From: Opisthorchis felineus
Lineage: Eukaryota > Platyhelminthes > Trematoda > Opisthorchiida > Opisthorchiidae
Direction of reading: 5' to 3'
DNA: 64,000 nucleotides
Assembly: GCA_004794785.1 (NCBI GenBank)
Contig: SJOL01009490.1
Coordinates: 290,296-354,295, forward strand
Shown here: piece after piece, positions 33,702 through 43,879 of the stretch
Numbering within the stretch: the stretch's first letter is position 1
Layout: the number at the start of each line of letters is the position of its first letter
The notes under the pieces: generated by a model
What the model saw: the letters and a program-made list of their open reading frames with translations, nothing else
What the model was told of the DNA's origin: nothing
Databases searched by the model: none
Made by a program: the position numbers and the translations under genes

Positions 33702-34946
33702 TTGCGTACGTGGGTAAGAAACAGCCCGAAAGTCTTGAATGTCATCCCTATTAGCGAGCAAGCATTCGAGCCAGTTGACCTCGACACTTTAGATTCAAGC
33801 TTGCACAAGACATTGGGTCTGTGCAGGTTCGTCAAAAAAGAATGCTTTAGACACATTGTCGATTTGCCAGCTAGCATAGCGACTAAAAGTGGTATACTTT
33901 CTTTCATTGCTTCACTTTTGGAACTCGGATTCGTTGCCCCGCTTCTACTTCAACACAAACGATTATTACGACCGTGCGATGGGAAATGTGCTTGGAACAA
34001 ACGGATTGATACACCTATGGAAGGTATGTGGGACTGTTTGCAGTGCGATATACAAATAGTTGAGGCGTTGGCGATACCTCGACGCATAACGCCTGTTGAG
34101 TCTGATGTACATTACACTGAACCACATGTTTTCTCTGATGCCAGGAAGTCAACTGCACCTAACGACGCAGGACCTCACAAACCTCTGTTGATACCAAATC
34201 CACCTCAGATTCTCCCACAGTTGAAGACGATATTGGATGAGCATTCATGCCTTGTGGAACAACTGGAACATATGGCGCTGACGACGGTATCTGCCAAGAG
34301 TAATACGAATCATTTGCTACCCGGTGAGGAAGCACTGTCTGTTGATGATAAGACTGTAGATTTTTTATTGGATGAGTCACCTGACGACCTCGCTCTTCTA
34401 GCCCCAGAGACTAGCAAAGCACCCGTTATAATGGGCGCTCCCAAATTTGTAGCCATGGGAATGTTACTTTCAAGGTTTCCTCGAGGTTGCCAACCAGCTT
34501 CATACATTCTTCCGGACAAACGGCGTCGCAATCAGTACTTTAACGCCGCCTTCCTGCGGTTCTCCTCAAAGTCAAATTCAGCTATTGCATCTACTGCGTT
34601 ACAAAATGAAAATAACGGCAACGAGCCACAGTGTGACCACCAAGTACCATGGAAAGCTGAGGGTGCTGTAAAGAAGGAGGAATCTGCCAGTGAAGATAAT
34701 GAAGGTGAAAATGAGGTAGATAAGAACGTTGGGTCGGAAGAGAGGATAGAAGATGCCAGCGAGGAGGAGATACTGTTGGGAGATTCGCAAAAAAGGTGTA
34801 ACTGTATTCCGTGCAAAAAACCAGCTTGGAAGTCAGTACAGAAGAGATTTTGGCTCAAACTGGAAGGAGGCGCGGAACTTTTCTCCTCAAGGGGACAGAG
34901 GTTCCAGTGGCAGAGGTTGTTGCTCCAATCGTGGAGGTCACGATAG
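33702..34946 (+). CDS. fusion ORF: BEL RT/connection remnant plus non-BEL acidic segment
   Basis: An open frame of about 414 codons, the longest in the window. The first 150 residues are BEL/Pao: RTWVRNSPKVLNVIP, GILSFIASLLELGFVAPLLL and VHYTEPHVFSDAR (RNase H start). From about 34160 it changes to sequence unlike any pol domain: LPQLKTILDEHSCLVEQLEH, VDDKTVDFLLDESPDD, KRRRNQYFNAAFLRF, then an acidic stretch EESASEDNEGENEVDK and GSEERIEDASEEEILLGD. It ends near 34946, after which about 280 bp lead to the 3' LTR. The second part could be captured host exons. There is no ATG at its start, so translation would need the upstream frame. Confidence 0.55.
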   Translation: MRTWVRNSPKVLNVIPISEQAFEPVDLDTLDSSLHKTLGLCRFVKKECFRHIVDLPASIATKSGILSFIASLLELGFVAPLLLQHKRLLRPCDGKCAWNKRIDTPMEGMWDCLQCDIQIVEALAIPRRITPVESDVHYTEPHVFSDARKSTAPNDAGPHKPLLIPNPPQILPQLKTILDEHSCLVEQLEHMALTTVSAKSNTNHLLPGEEALSVDDKTVDFLLDESPDDLALLAPETSKAPVIMGAPKFVAMGMLLSRFPRGCQPASYILPDKRRRNQYFNAAFLRFSSKSNSAIASTALQNENNGNEPQCDHQVPWKAEGAVKKEESASEDNEGENEVDKNVGSEERIEDASEEEILLGDSQKRCNCIPCKKPAWKSVQKRFWLKLEGGAELFSSRGQRFQWQRLLLQSWRSR

Positions 34947-35226
34947 CAGTTTAAGGCATCATAGTGAAGGCCAAGCCCTGAAGTGATGGCCACATTTGGA
35001 AAGTGTTAGTAACGACTGTCTCGGGTAAGGTTAGGCGTGATATACGTTGCAACAGCCTGCTGGAAGGAGTGGAAGACAGTTAGTTGCTCGCCCATCCTAG
35101 GCGCATGCTCCGGATTGAGGGAAGCGTTTGTGGCTAGGGCAATTGTACCATTCTCGTTGATCTCTTTTTTGCATGCGGTGGATTGAGTTGGTAGATAAGG
35201 AAAAGCTTTGCTGGCTTTGAGGGCGG

Positions 35227-35626
35227 TGTCGATTCTTTTCTTCTATACTTATTTTGTGCAACGGCTTTTCCCCTTTTTGTTATTTCGGTTTTGCGCCTAT
35301 ACCAACATTCTTGTTTTTGATCTGAAAGTAAGCCGTTCTTTGACCTTGTCATCGCACGTGTTGTTTAAGCCGAAACATGGTTTCGCCATCTTGTAAACAC
35401 GTGACTTTGAGTCGGTGTGGACTTTGGGATCCGTTAGGAATCAGCAGTTCCTAAACCGGTATATAGAAGCCGGCGTAGTCCCACGATTTGCGGTTTATAC
35501 AGTTTAAGTATTTTATTACTGTATTTATAATACTGCATTTGTTGATAAACCTCTATTTGAGCGATTTGGCTTTTGGGGTTTTGCGAATAACTCGACGTGG
35601 TCTTACAGATTGCTGGAAACAATCTA
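35227..35626 (+). repeat. BEL/Pao 3' LTR
   Basis: 400 bp, direct repeat of 31034-31433, with the same TATATAG at 35460-35466. It is preceded by GAGGGCGG, a short purine-rich tract. Confidence 0.92.
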
Positions 35627-35736
35627 AATCATGAAACACAAATAATGTTCAAGAGCTGTGCATCCTATAGCCATTAAGCCGCGACGACGTCGAACTCATA
35701 AAGCTTCATTTCAGTTTACGAAGCGTCCTCAAGTAT

Positions 35737-35912
35737 AAACCGTTTAGCTGTACCACCCTTTTTGGGTGCCTAATGGCAAAAAGAAGCACGAGGGCTGAGA
35801 TCCTGCAGGTTCGCCCAATCCTAGGAGGGGGAATTCGAGATGCAGAAGCCGTGTTCGAACCACAGACACCGATGAGTAACTTCGCGCTCTACCCACTGGG
35901 CAATCTCGTCCC
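35737..35912 (-). mobile_element. tRNA-derived SINE, second copy
   Basis: On the minus strand: GAGATTGCCCAGTGGGTAGAGC (A box region), GTGGTTCGAAC (B box), then a body ending GTGGTACAGCTAAACGG. It matches the SINE at 16014-16202. CAAGTAT flanks it at 35730-35736 and 35913-35919, a short or eroded TSD. It lies about 110 bp beyond the BEL 3' LTR. Confidence 0.8.
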
Positions 35913-35919
35913 CAAGTAT

Positions 35920-36849
35920 GGGAGAATCTATAGGCACACTAGTGACTGAACTAAGCTGGTCGATGACCGCCAGTTTCAGCTTCACGGATGAAAAACGGGG
36001 TGTCATTGCATTGAACTTATTGCAACTGCTGAAAATTTTTCCTACGAAGCAAGCCACTGGGAATGCTATTTCTTGCTGGTGAAGGGGTTGGATGAAAATG
36101 TACTAAAGAAAGAACCTGGATCGTTTTCGAAAGCAGTGTTGGCCACAAGACGCACGTTCAATACAGCCAGCATCACCATTGACAGTGTAGCTACCCCTTC
36201 ACCCACACACTTGACTGTACGGCTCACTGCCGCTCACTAGATCATGAAGCTCGTTCTTTTTCTTACACTCGCAAACTACTACACAGTCATGACGCACTTG
36301 ACTACACAACTCAGTCACTAACTGGATTACGAGAGTCGTCATTTTTCTACGCCCACAAACCACGTCACACAAGGGTGACGCATTTGACATTGACTGTCTG
36401 TACCCTTTAGTAAGCCTAGCAGCAAGTCATGAGCTGACACATCCACGCACACGCAAACGTACCTATACATAGCGAAACCGAACACAGTACAACACACAAA
36501 ACTCGCGCTTGAGCAGGGGGCAGGAAGTCAACCACACTCATCAAGTCCACGGACAATTGTGGACCACGTGTAGCAGTTACACTGCGAAGAAAACACGTTC
36601 CCGCGTCCAGACTCTCACCAAGGGACTCTCACAAGCGATAAGGTCCCCCTTTTGACTTGCCCCACATTTCGCATTGCGTTTATTTTTATAAGTGTTGCAG
36701 CGCACCATTGTCAACCACTGTCAACCATAGTAAGGTCTGTTATTAGGGCATACACCATCTGAAATATATTATGGCTATCATCAACAGCGCACTAATAAAA
36801 TCAACACCACACTGGTGTTCACTATCATTCAACCATGAAATTTTGCTTC
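35920..36849. other. no supportable gene
   Basis: ACAC-rich, low-complexity patches around 36190-36480. No motif in either strand. Confidence 0.4.
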
Positions 36850-37245
36850 CATAAGGCCTTATAACTGAAAGAAGAAGCTGGGAATTGAGGGGCAACTAGA
36901 GCTAACCCACTGAGAACATCCGAGGTGCTTGCACTTGCAACACTCAGACAATACGGACAAAATCTGACAGCATAAACAGAACTTATATCGGCTAGCCGCT
37001 ACATAGTGCAGTGTTTACAGCTAAGCACAGGGCCACGCTGGAACAATCCTGCACAACGAACAGCAGCAACGGGGCGAAAACGTTCCCTTAAATCCCTCAG
37101 TACCTTCCGTTATGTTGAATTCTGTCCATCTCTTTGTTTCCACCATTTCGAACGAGGCATAGAAAACGGCGCTTTTCTCAGCAGGTGGGACAAGGTACCT
37201 GTAACTGTTATGTAACCTAACTGGTGCAATCAACGACTGCACGCG
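36850..37245 (-). mobile_element. RTE LINE fragment (C-terminal end)
   Basis: The minus strand gives ASFEMVETKRWTEFNITEG, parallel to TSFRMAETARWTTYDLAEG in copy B and ASFRMALTAKWTTFNL in copy A (an out-of-frame reading of the RTE PSEWR region). The 3' flank with GAGGTG...CACTTGCA also matches copies A and B. It abuts the left LTR of the gypsy element. Confidence 0.6.
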
Positions 37246-37249
37246 GCTT

Positions 37250-37587
37250 AAGAACAAGCCCACAAATCCGCAGCTATGACGCAAGCCCAAACACTCCTAG
37301 CGCAGAAAGAAGACCGGACCATTGAAGGAAAGCATTTACTGCCTCAACCAAAGGCGAAGTACAGCAGGAGCATCGTCCAATATGTGTATATCGAGGGACC
37401 TTGAGGAACAATGAACTCGTCAGCATACACAAAGTCCAACTGGCCAACAGGAATGAAACGCGGCCTTTCTGGAATAAGGCTCAACATGGCGGAGTAGGCG
37501 TGCAAGTTAAAAGTTCAAAATTTCATAAAATAAAATTATCAAAACTCGGAAACTCAACGGTTTTTGATGATACTGGTATTCCTAGCA
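37250..37587 (-). repeat. gypsy 3' LTR (left)
   Basis: Shares CAACCAAAGGCGAAGTACAG, GGAGCATCGTCCA and GTTCAAAATTTCATAAAAT with 40375-40734. On the minus strand it starts TGCTAGGAATACC after a purine-rich AGGTGGGGG tract. The left boundary is approximate. Confidence 0.75.
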
Positions 37588-37599
37588 CCCCCACCTGAG

Positions 37600-38930
37600 G
37601 GAAACGTCAGTAACGGGCCTTTCTTGGGTCAATCTCGAAAGAAGCCATTTGACTTTGGCGGCCATTGGTCCATCTTCTTGGAAGAAGATCTTGGTCGGAG
37701 GATAACGCAAATCGTGTTGTCTCCGGGTGCGTTGTGTCAGGCGAGATCGCCTGCAGCTCAAAACTGTCTGGAATAATGTTGAGCCATAGGTTGCTGTGTC
37801 ACCCTGGCTGTTCAGGAGGATAGCGTGGACCAAGTTTTTTCTTTCGTCGCCTCCAAATCCTGGGCCGGCACAAGCGTCGCACATACTTTACCCCGTTTTC
37901 ATAAGACGTGGCATTGGCGTCGTGCCTTGGCCGATGGTCTCGCGCAAAATCACTTGCACCCAAGTCATATTGGGCCATCTTTCTGTTCAGTGTGGGCCGG
38001 GAGCGGTTTGTTGGTGTCAAAGACAACCAAAATGATAGTCCGCAATTTCAGACCCATGAATGTTTCATCGGCGATATCCTGTCTTCCAAGGCGCCGGTTG
38101 AAGTGGCTGGTAGACCAGAAGAAACCTCTGGAGAACTTCGACGGATGCCCTTTTCTCTCGAATCTGAGCAGCGTCCGCATGAATGTTTTGAAGAAACGTT
38201 ATGCCTGACTGTTTGAGTGCAGGTAGTACAACGGCGAACGACCATGCATGATGACATTTCTCCGGCAGAACTCTTGGAAGCAGCAGGAGCTGAATTGCGA
38301 TCCATTATCTGGCACTAAGGTCTCCGGCAGGCCACGCTGGCTGAGGATCGGGGAGAATACTCGCAGGGTTTTGGTTGTTGCCGGCGAAAAAAAAGGCTAA
38401 AGTTCTAGCCACTTGGCGAAGACCAAGATGAGGCAGGTTATGCCATCAATGGATCCAGCCAGACCGTGACTAGGGTCATTCGGATCAAGGCCAGGCAGCA
38501 CGCAGCAGTTGTGGAGGAGTTCTTGCAGCTTGCCGCCGTTTCGAGTAGTCTCTGACGTAGTGTGAGAAGTTGTGATCCACGTGCGGCCAGTAAGCGTAAC
38601 TGCGGGCGATTGCTTTCATCCGGCTTATTCCAGGATACCCAAAATTAAACTGCCTCAGGACCCGATTGCGCAAGGGGCGTGGCACCACCGCACGCTCTTC
38701 AAACATGAGAAAGTTGCCAACAGTAGAAAATCAATCCCGACCTTGAAAAAGATGTTGGAGATCGTCGTCCAGGGATGTCGTCGGCCAGTGTGTTCTGAGG
38801 AAACGGATCGCTTGTTGCAGGGTCGGATAAGTCGGATAGCTGGATATCTGGCACAGTCACATGCAGGGTACAGACTGCTTAGAGTAGCTGCCGACTGGCG
38901 TGGTCATCGATGGACAGAGCAGAGATGACG
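37600..38930 (-). pseudogene. gypsy integrase remnant
   Basis: On the minus strand: SALSIDDHASRQLL linker (about 38920), then FEERAVVPRPLRNRVLRQF and GYPGISRMKAIARSYAYWP, the zinc-binding N-terminal region of integrase. The HHCC site is damaged: the first His is Tyr and both Cys of the usual CxxC are Tyr/Arg (DYSKRRQ). The core is scattered through 38480-38040 in several frames (PETLVPDNGSQFSS), and the C-terminal part runs to about 37600. Confidence 0.75.
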
Positions 38931-38985
38931 GGACAGTAAAGGAAGAACAGGCCACATTTTAGACGGAACTGATTGTGATATCTGC

Positions 38986-39971
38986 CTAACAAAGATCGTT
39001 GAACCACTCGAGACCAAGAAGGTTAAGTTTAGCAGAGGTCACGTAACATGACCCAGTGAATGTTGTTCCCCTGAATGAGATAGAGTATTGCAATTTTCCG
39101 GAAAGCTGCAAGTCACCGCTACAAGCACTGATGGAAGTCTTGGAGGACTGTTGGACTGGAGGTTGCCCAAGCGTGTGCCTAGGCCTCTCCGATATAATGT
39201 TGATGCCCGAAGAAATGTCCAGCTGCAGTCGGACCGGACGGCCGTCAACAAGGACTGTAAGGAATTTCCAGTGATATGGGGAACTGACTTGAAAAATTAG
39301 CGGCAGACTCAAGGCGGAGCCCATGGGTTTGGAATCCAGGATGCGTAGTTGCTGCTTAGAGGCGCCGTAGTATGTACCGGATGAGCGCGCCTGACAGTAT
39401 CCGTCTTCGTGGCCCATGGTCTTGCATTGTTGACACCAGTGCTGTTTGTAAGGTCACAGCCTGACAAAGTGCCAAGCCGCGCAGTGCCAGCACGGGGATG
39501 AGGGCTTATTCTTTTAAATATGCTGCTGACTGGATTGAGTAGTGCCAGAACGCGATGGACCAGAGGGGATGGAAAAGAGATGGAAGAATTAGAGTGCTCA
39601 AAATCCTGGAGAACCTCATGAGCTTTGGAACCACATTGACCCCCAGATTGGACCATAGTGGTGTCATGTTGTAGGTAGGTCAACGCTGGTACTCGTCGGC
39701 AAAGGCGTTGAGCGTCAGTGTAGTCTTGCGCAGGGAGGTTGCGTAAATGCGTTCCTATGTCTGCAAATTTGGTAAACCATAGGCCGCATATGAAAATGAG
39801 GAATTTGAATTGGTCAGTTCCGAGTGACCCCAAATTGCAACTTTCGCATTCACGTTTAACAATGCCAAAGTGGTCAAAAAGTCGTCTGACTCTCATAACC
39901 GACTTTAAGCTGCGGCACCGCCTTTTGAACAGAGAAGCTTGTTCCCCTAAAGTCTGCATCCGAGTCTGCAT
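38986..39971 (-). pseudogene. gypsy Gag and protease remnant
   Basis: On the minus strand the Gag part reads GTDQFKFLIFICGLWFTKFA and RRVPALTYLQHDTTM. The zinc-knuckle region lies at about 39480-39410 and has one in-frame stop. The retropepsin follows: LTVLVDGRPVRLQLDISSG, with the catalytic D-T/S-G/A as D-I-S, then LNLLGLEWFNDLC at 38986. Direct continuation into RT is missing. Confidence 0.78.
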
Positions 39972-40374
39972 TGTGTCATCACCGGACCTTTCGCGTGTAT
40001 CCTGCGGTAGAACCAGTTTCAGTAATTGTCCAGCTCTGCTGGTCTAAGTTTACTCATCAAGCCAGACTTTCCGTGCAGCATCCTGCGCAGCGAGATTTAC
40101 TCGGAATAGGTCTTCGTAGTGCCGGAACCATGTCCCGAACGTGACGCTAGCTACTGTGTCATAGTTAAACTTTGCTATGCTATTCCCAATTCCGCCAACT
40201 TGCTAACCTGGTGCCGGCGTGGACGTAACACTAGTAGCGGGAATCCTCAGCTGCGTAACCATCTTGATAAGCTCAAGCTGTTGCTCGAGCAGCGCCTCCC
40301 ATTTCATGGGATTCATTACGAATAGACCTCGTCATCAAAATGTTATATATCGCTAAGGCTACGTTCAACAAATA

Positions 40375-40734
40375 GAGGCGATTTGGGAACAAGCGCACAC
40401 AAGCCCAACCACTCCTGGCACGGAGGGAAGACTATATATTTGCAGGAGAGCGTTTACTGCCCCAACCAAAGGCGAAGTACAGCGGGAGCATCGTCCAGTA
40501 TGTATAGATGTATGTATGTATGTATGTATGTGTACAGAAACCCTGGGGAACAATAAATTCGTCAGCACACAAGGTCCGACTGGCCCACACGAACAAAGCG
40601 CGGCCATTTTGGATTGAGGCACAACACGGCGGAGTAGGCGCGCAAGTTAAATGTTCAAAATTTCATAAAATTAAATTTGCAATAATTCGAATATTAAACG
40701 GTTCTTCAGAATACTGATAGCCCCAACGATAACA
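40375..40734 (-). repeat. gypsy 5' LTR (right)
   Basis: Direct repeat of 37250-37587; on the minus strand it starts TGTTATCGTTGGGGC at 40734. It contains a TATG microsatellite absent from the other LTR. Confidence 0.75.
40507..40532 (+). repeat. (TATG)n microsatellite inside gypsy LTR
   Basis: About six TATG units. The matching place in the left LTR (about 37381) has only TATGTGTATAT, so the array expanded after insertion. Confidence 0.85.
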
Positions 40735-42699
40735 TACCCCCAGCCACCTAATCCTGCAGTGCTGGATACTCTACTTTTTCGACTACCCACCCCCCGACCC
40801 CCTTATCCCGAACTCACCGATGTCTGCCACAGTTCCGAAAAATCAGTAGTCTGACACCCGAAGCTGTTGGCTGATGCTATCACCACAGCTTCAGGGGGAA
40901 TGTCTCTTTGTTTTCTTTCATACAAACTGTACCCCTACAACAAATGCGTAATTTGCGAATGTAGTTTTACCTTTCCTTGGGAGGCGCCTAACTTATCATC
41001 TTTTTGTGTCGACAGCACACGCATCGCGTGCATGTAGAAACCATGTAAGTCACCGGGAGTCACGTTATAAAAAACTTTATACCTTAAGCAAACGCGGAGC
41101 GTAATTGGAACAAACACTTACGAACACTTGAGGTGCACACAAACAACGGAAGTTTGCACTTTTACTAAAATCTTGTGTAGCTTTTCACTAACTCCTCATA
41201 GGTTACAAAAATGAAAAGTCGAAAGGCTGTGGTAATAGTGATACTCGAAGCCATCTCAGATTCTGAGCCCGAAGTGGACACGTCATTCATCACCATCAAG
41301 GTCTAGTACGTCCGTGACTGGAAACCGAACCGCTTGCCAATTCACTGTCATGACGGGTTCTGATTGTTGACCAAGCAGCCAGTCATGATTTAGTGTCTGC
41401 GTTGCACTAGTTGCTGATGTCGCGTTCAGAAGAAGTCCGAATTTCCAGAAGTTTGTCGCCAAACGCACTTCAAGCACGACGCGCAGTACATGTGATTTAG
41501 ATAAAATTTTGGACTTTTAATATACTTTCCGCGCCCTCGGTTGCTCTTTTGCTGAAAGCGGTAGCTTGGGAGGACCAGACCGGGGGCTGAGCTGAAGCAG
41601 TACCCTAAGTGCAAGTTTTAGTTCAAGTCAACCGGCTTCATCATTCAACTAGTCGAAACTCATGCCTCACTATTCCAGCCTTCTTGCTTTCCACAATGTA
41701 TGATTACTTATGACGTGGTAAGCCTGTTTCTTTGGCCTTGCATTCCCTTTGTTGTGTCACTGTCCCACACCTTCACGTTGTGGCGGCTATCATACCTCAG
41801 TTGGTGTGCTCCCTACAAGTTGAGAAATAAATTTATTATATGAATGCCGTTGCTCCAACGTGGTCCCTTCCAGTCCATTATCCTGCACAGTGTTCACCCG
41901 TTTACACTTCACGCATCTTTGTAAGACGATGGGCTATTAGTGATGCGAAGTTTAGTTACGACGGAAGCCATGCCAATTCCTCTGTGACTGTCACACTTAC
42001 TGCGCACGCTATTTTTTGAAACGGATACCCTTTTGACTCACGCCAGTTGATTTGGACCGTCTGTATCCCTCAGACAGACGAAAATAATTTGGTGAAGCGC
42101 AGGGTAAGGATTTTGCCTCTATCTTTGACAACAGTGAGTGGGATTTCCTCATGGCCGGTAGGTCGGTGGAGATTGAAGTACAAAAGCACCCGGTTATCTC
42201 GCAAGCCGTCAAAGGGTTAGCTCATTATCCTTGTGTCGGTTAAGAACGTGAATGAGTAGCTGAAGGAGGCCAGTTTAAATGGTATCGAAAAAGTTCAGCA
42301 CAGTGTTTCAGACGCCCTTACTCCTTACTTATATGTGGGTCCTTTTTATCAGTATTTTTTCAATCACCAGACGCTTCCTTTGGCCTACTGAGTCTCTCAG
42401 CTGGAACAATTAAAGCACATTCCCAAAGTTTCTCGCTTCCTGTTGCCCTTCGTCCTTCTGGATCCTCCAACATTCTTGGAACCCAAAAATGGCCTTTTGA
42501 CTCACAGTCTGACAGTTATCCTGTTTGTATTGTAATCTCGGTCGAGAGGAATACTTGTTAGGACTTTGAGAAGTTTTATTCCTGCTCAAGAACCAGTGCT
42601 AAAACCTAGTTTATTTAGTTGTTGCACAAGCGATTTGCACTGCATATAGTAGGGTTACGGACAATACCTTCCAGTAATACTCAACCCTATAAGACGTAT
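40735..42699. other. no supportable gene
   Basis: A minus-strand GTAAGT donor at about 41118 follows a short open stretch, but no partner exon is clear. No repeat family recognised. Confidence 0.35.
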
Positions 42700-43520
42700 T
42701 GCCCAAAAAGGGGTTTGCTAGGTGGTTCTGGTGGACCCAGTTCACATCAGGGGTCAAGAGCTTCCTAATGACCAGGGAGTGTGCGCATCTGGCCTGCGGC
42801 GAGAGAAAGCACTGAACAAGTGCGTGATCCGGATCCACATATGTATTCCAAAATGATTTAGAGCCGGTAATTTACCCACGCCACCTAAAGCTACCAGCAA
42901 TATGGTTGATTTGTGAAGGAGGTTGACCCACCTACAGGAAAGCAAGCGGCCTCGGTTGTTTCGAAAGTCACTGATGGACGAAAACTGCCCTCGGTCGGCA
43001 CATAACTGCAGCAGGCGTTCGTCGTGGTCCGTGGGTCCTGACGCGTGTCCTAGACGCAAATTTAGTTGAGTCTCCACCGCGCTATGTCCACCGAATTGCG
43101 CGTTCATAGCCCTGGCAACCAAAACAATATCCGAGCTCTTAGGTTAGTGCAAAAATGTCCAAGCTCTCGTATCACAGCTACAGACATGTGGCGTAAGCAG
43201 GTACAACGAAGAGTTGGCCGCTACCGATGCCTTTGGGAGATATCTCAAAAAAATTTGCCAAACAAACCAACGTCAGATGCCATCAACGGGCAACCATTCA
43301 ATCAGAGACCCTTCAGTTGAAAGGCTTAAAACAATACTGACCACAGCAGAACCGCTAGCAGCGGCTTCTGGATCAGCAGAGATGGGTAACAAGAAAAAAG
43401 CGGGAACCGAAGAGGGGGTCATTTCAACAACCATACCTGGGTCTTGAATCCTCGCCTCGAGACAAACAGCACACTTCAATAAGAGGCGAGTACATGCGGG
43501 TGTGGCCCGTTTCAAGATTG
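42700..43520 (-). mobile_element. RTE LINE fragment (endonuclease)
   Basis: On the minus strand: LLLKCAVCLEARIQDPGMVV (compare FDVCCVFETSIQDPSVV in the full-length LINE), DPEAAASGSA, EGSLIEWLPV, then VARAMNAQFGGHSAVETQL and DERLLQLCADRGQFSSISDF. The catalytic acid of ...ETSIQ is conserved as E. Frames are broken and the RT is absent. Confidence 0.75.
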
Positions 43521-43879
43521 TTTCAGAGTGTACAAAGGGTAAGCCTTGTCAGATGAACCATGTCGCCGGTTTGAATGTGGGTACTGCGGCCGCGCCAGTG
43601 AGCAGTGAGCCGGTCTGTTGATCCATAAGAATGGGAATACGAAAATTTGGAGGAGATTGCAGCAAACGTGTAAAAGATAAAAAAGGCCCGCCTAAGCAGT
43701 GGCTTGCTTTTGCTTACCCACCTGCCGTAAGCTGGCAGTATTGCGACCCTGCCGGTGACATCACGCAAAGAAGGATGCAGCATGAGGTCTGAAATGGCCG
43801 TACGACGGCTGAAGTGCTGCGAGAGCGCTATGACCCAGAAGGAAGAATAGTTGGTCTCCCCCACCAAAGCCTTTGGCAT

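Larger units (their letters stand above)
31034..35626 (+). mobile_element. BEL/Pao LTR retrotransposon, internally deleted
   Basis: A 4.6 kb element between two 400-bp LTRs that start TGTYGATTCTT. The inside holds gag, an A17-type protease and pol remnants, in the order expected for BEL/Pao. The RT fingers and most of the palm are missing, and the RNase H/integrase part is replaced by an unrelated acidic segment (see 34160-34950). ATCATG occurs just before the left LTR (31028-31033) and just after the right LTR (35628-35633), a possible 6-bp TSD if the LTR end is placed one base further. By eye the LTRs differ at roughly 15-20 of 400 positions, so the insertion is not recent. Confidence 0.9.
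37250..40734 (-). mobile_element. Ty3/gypsy (CsRn1-like) LTR element, decayed
   Basis: A 3.5 kb minus-strand element between two related repeats of about 340-360 bp. The inner order is gag, protease, a gap where RT and RNase H should be, then integrase. The Gag Cys/His cluster CWHC...WHF...HWCQQC...GHEDGYC is the type found in fluke CsRn1/PwRn1 elements. Every domain carries stops or shifts. It is non-functional. Confidence 0.82.

Noticed and set aside
34532..34993. 153-codon minus-strand frame
   Set aside because: Antisense to the acidic Glu/Asp tract of the BEL fusion frame, which gives long Ser/Leu/Phe frames on the other strand.
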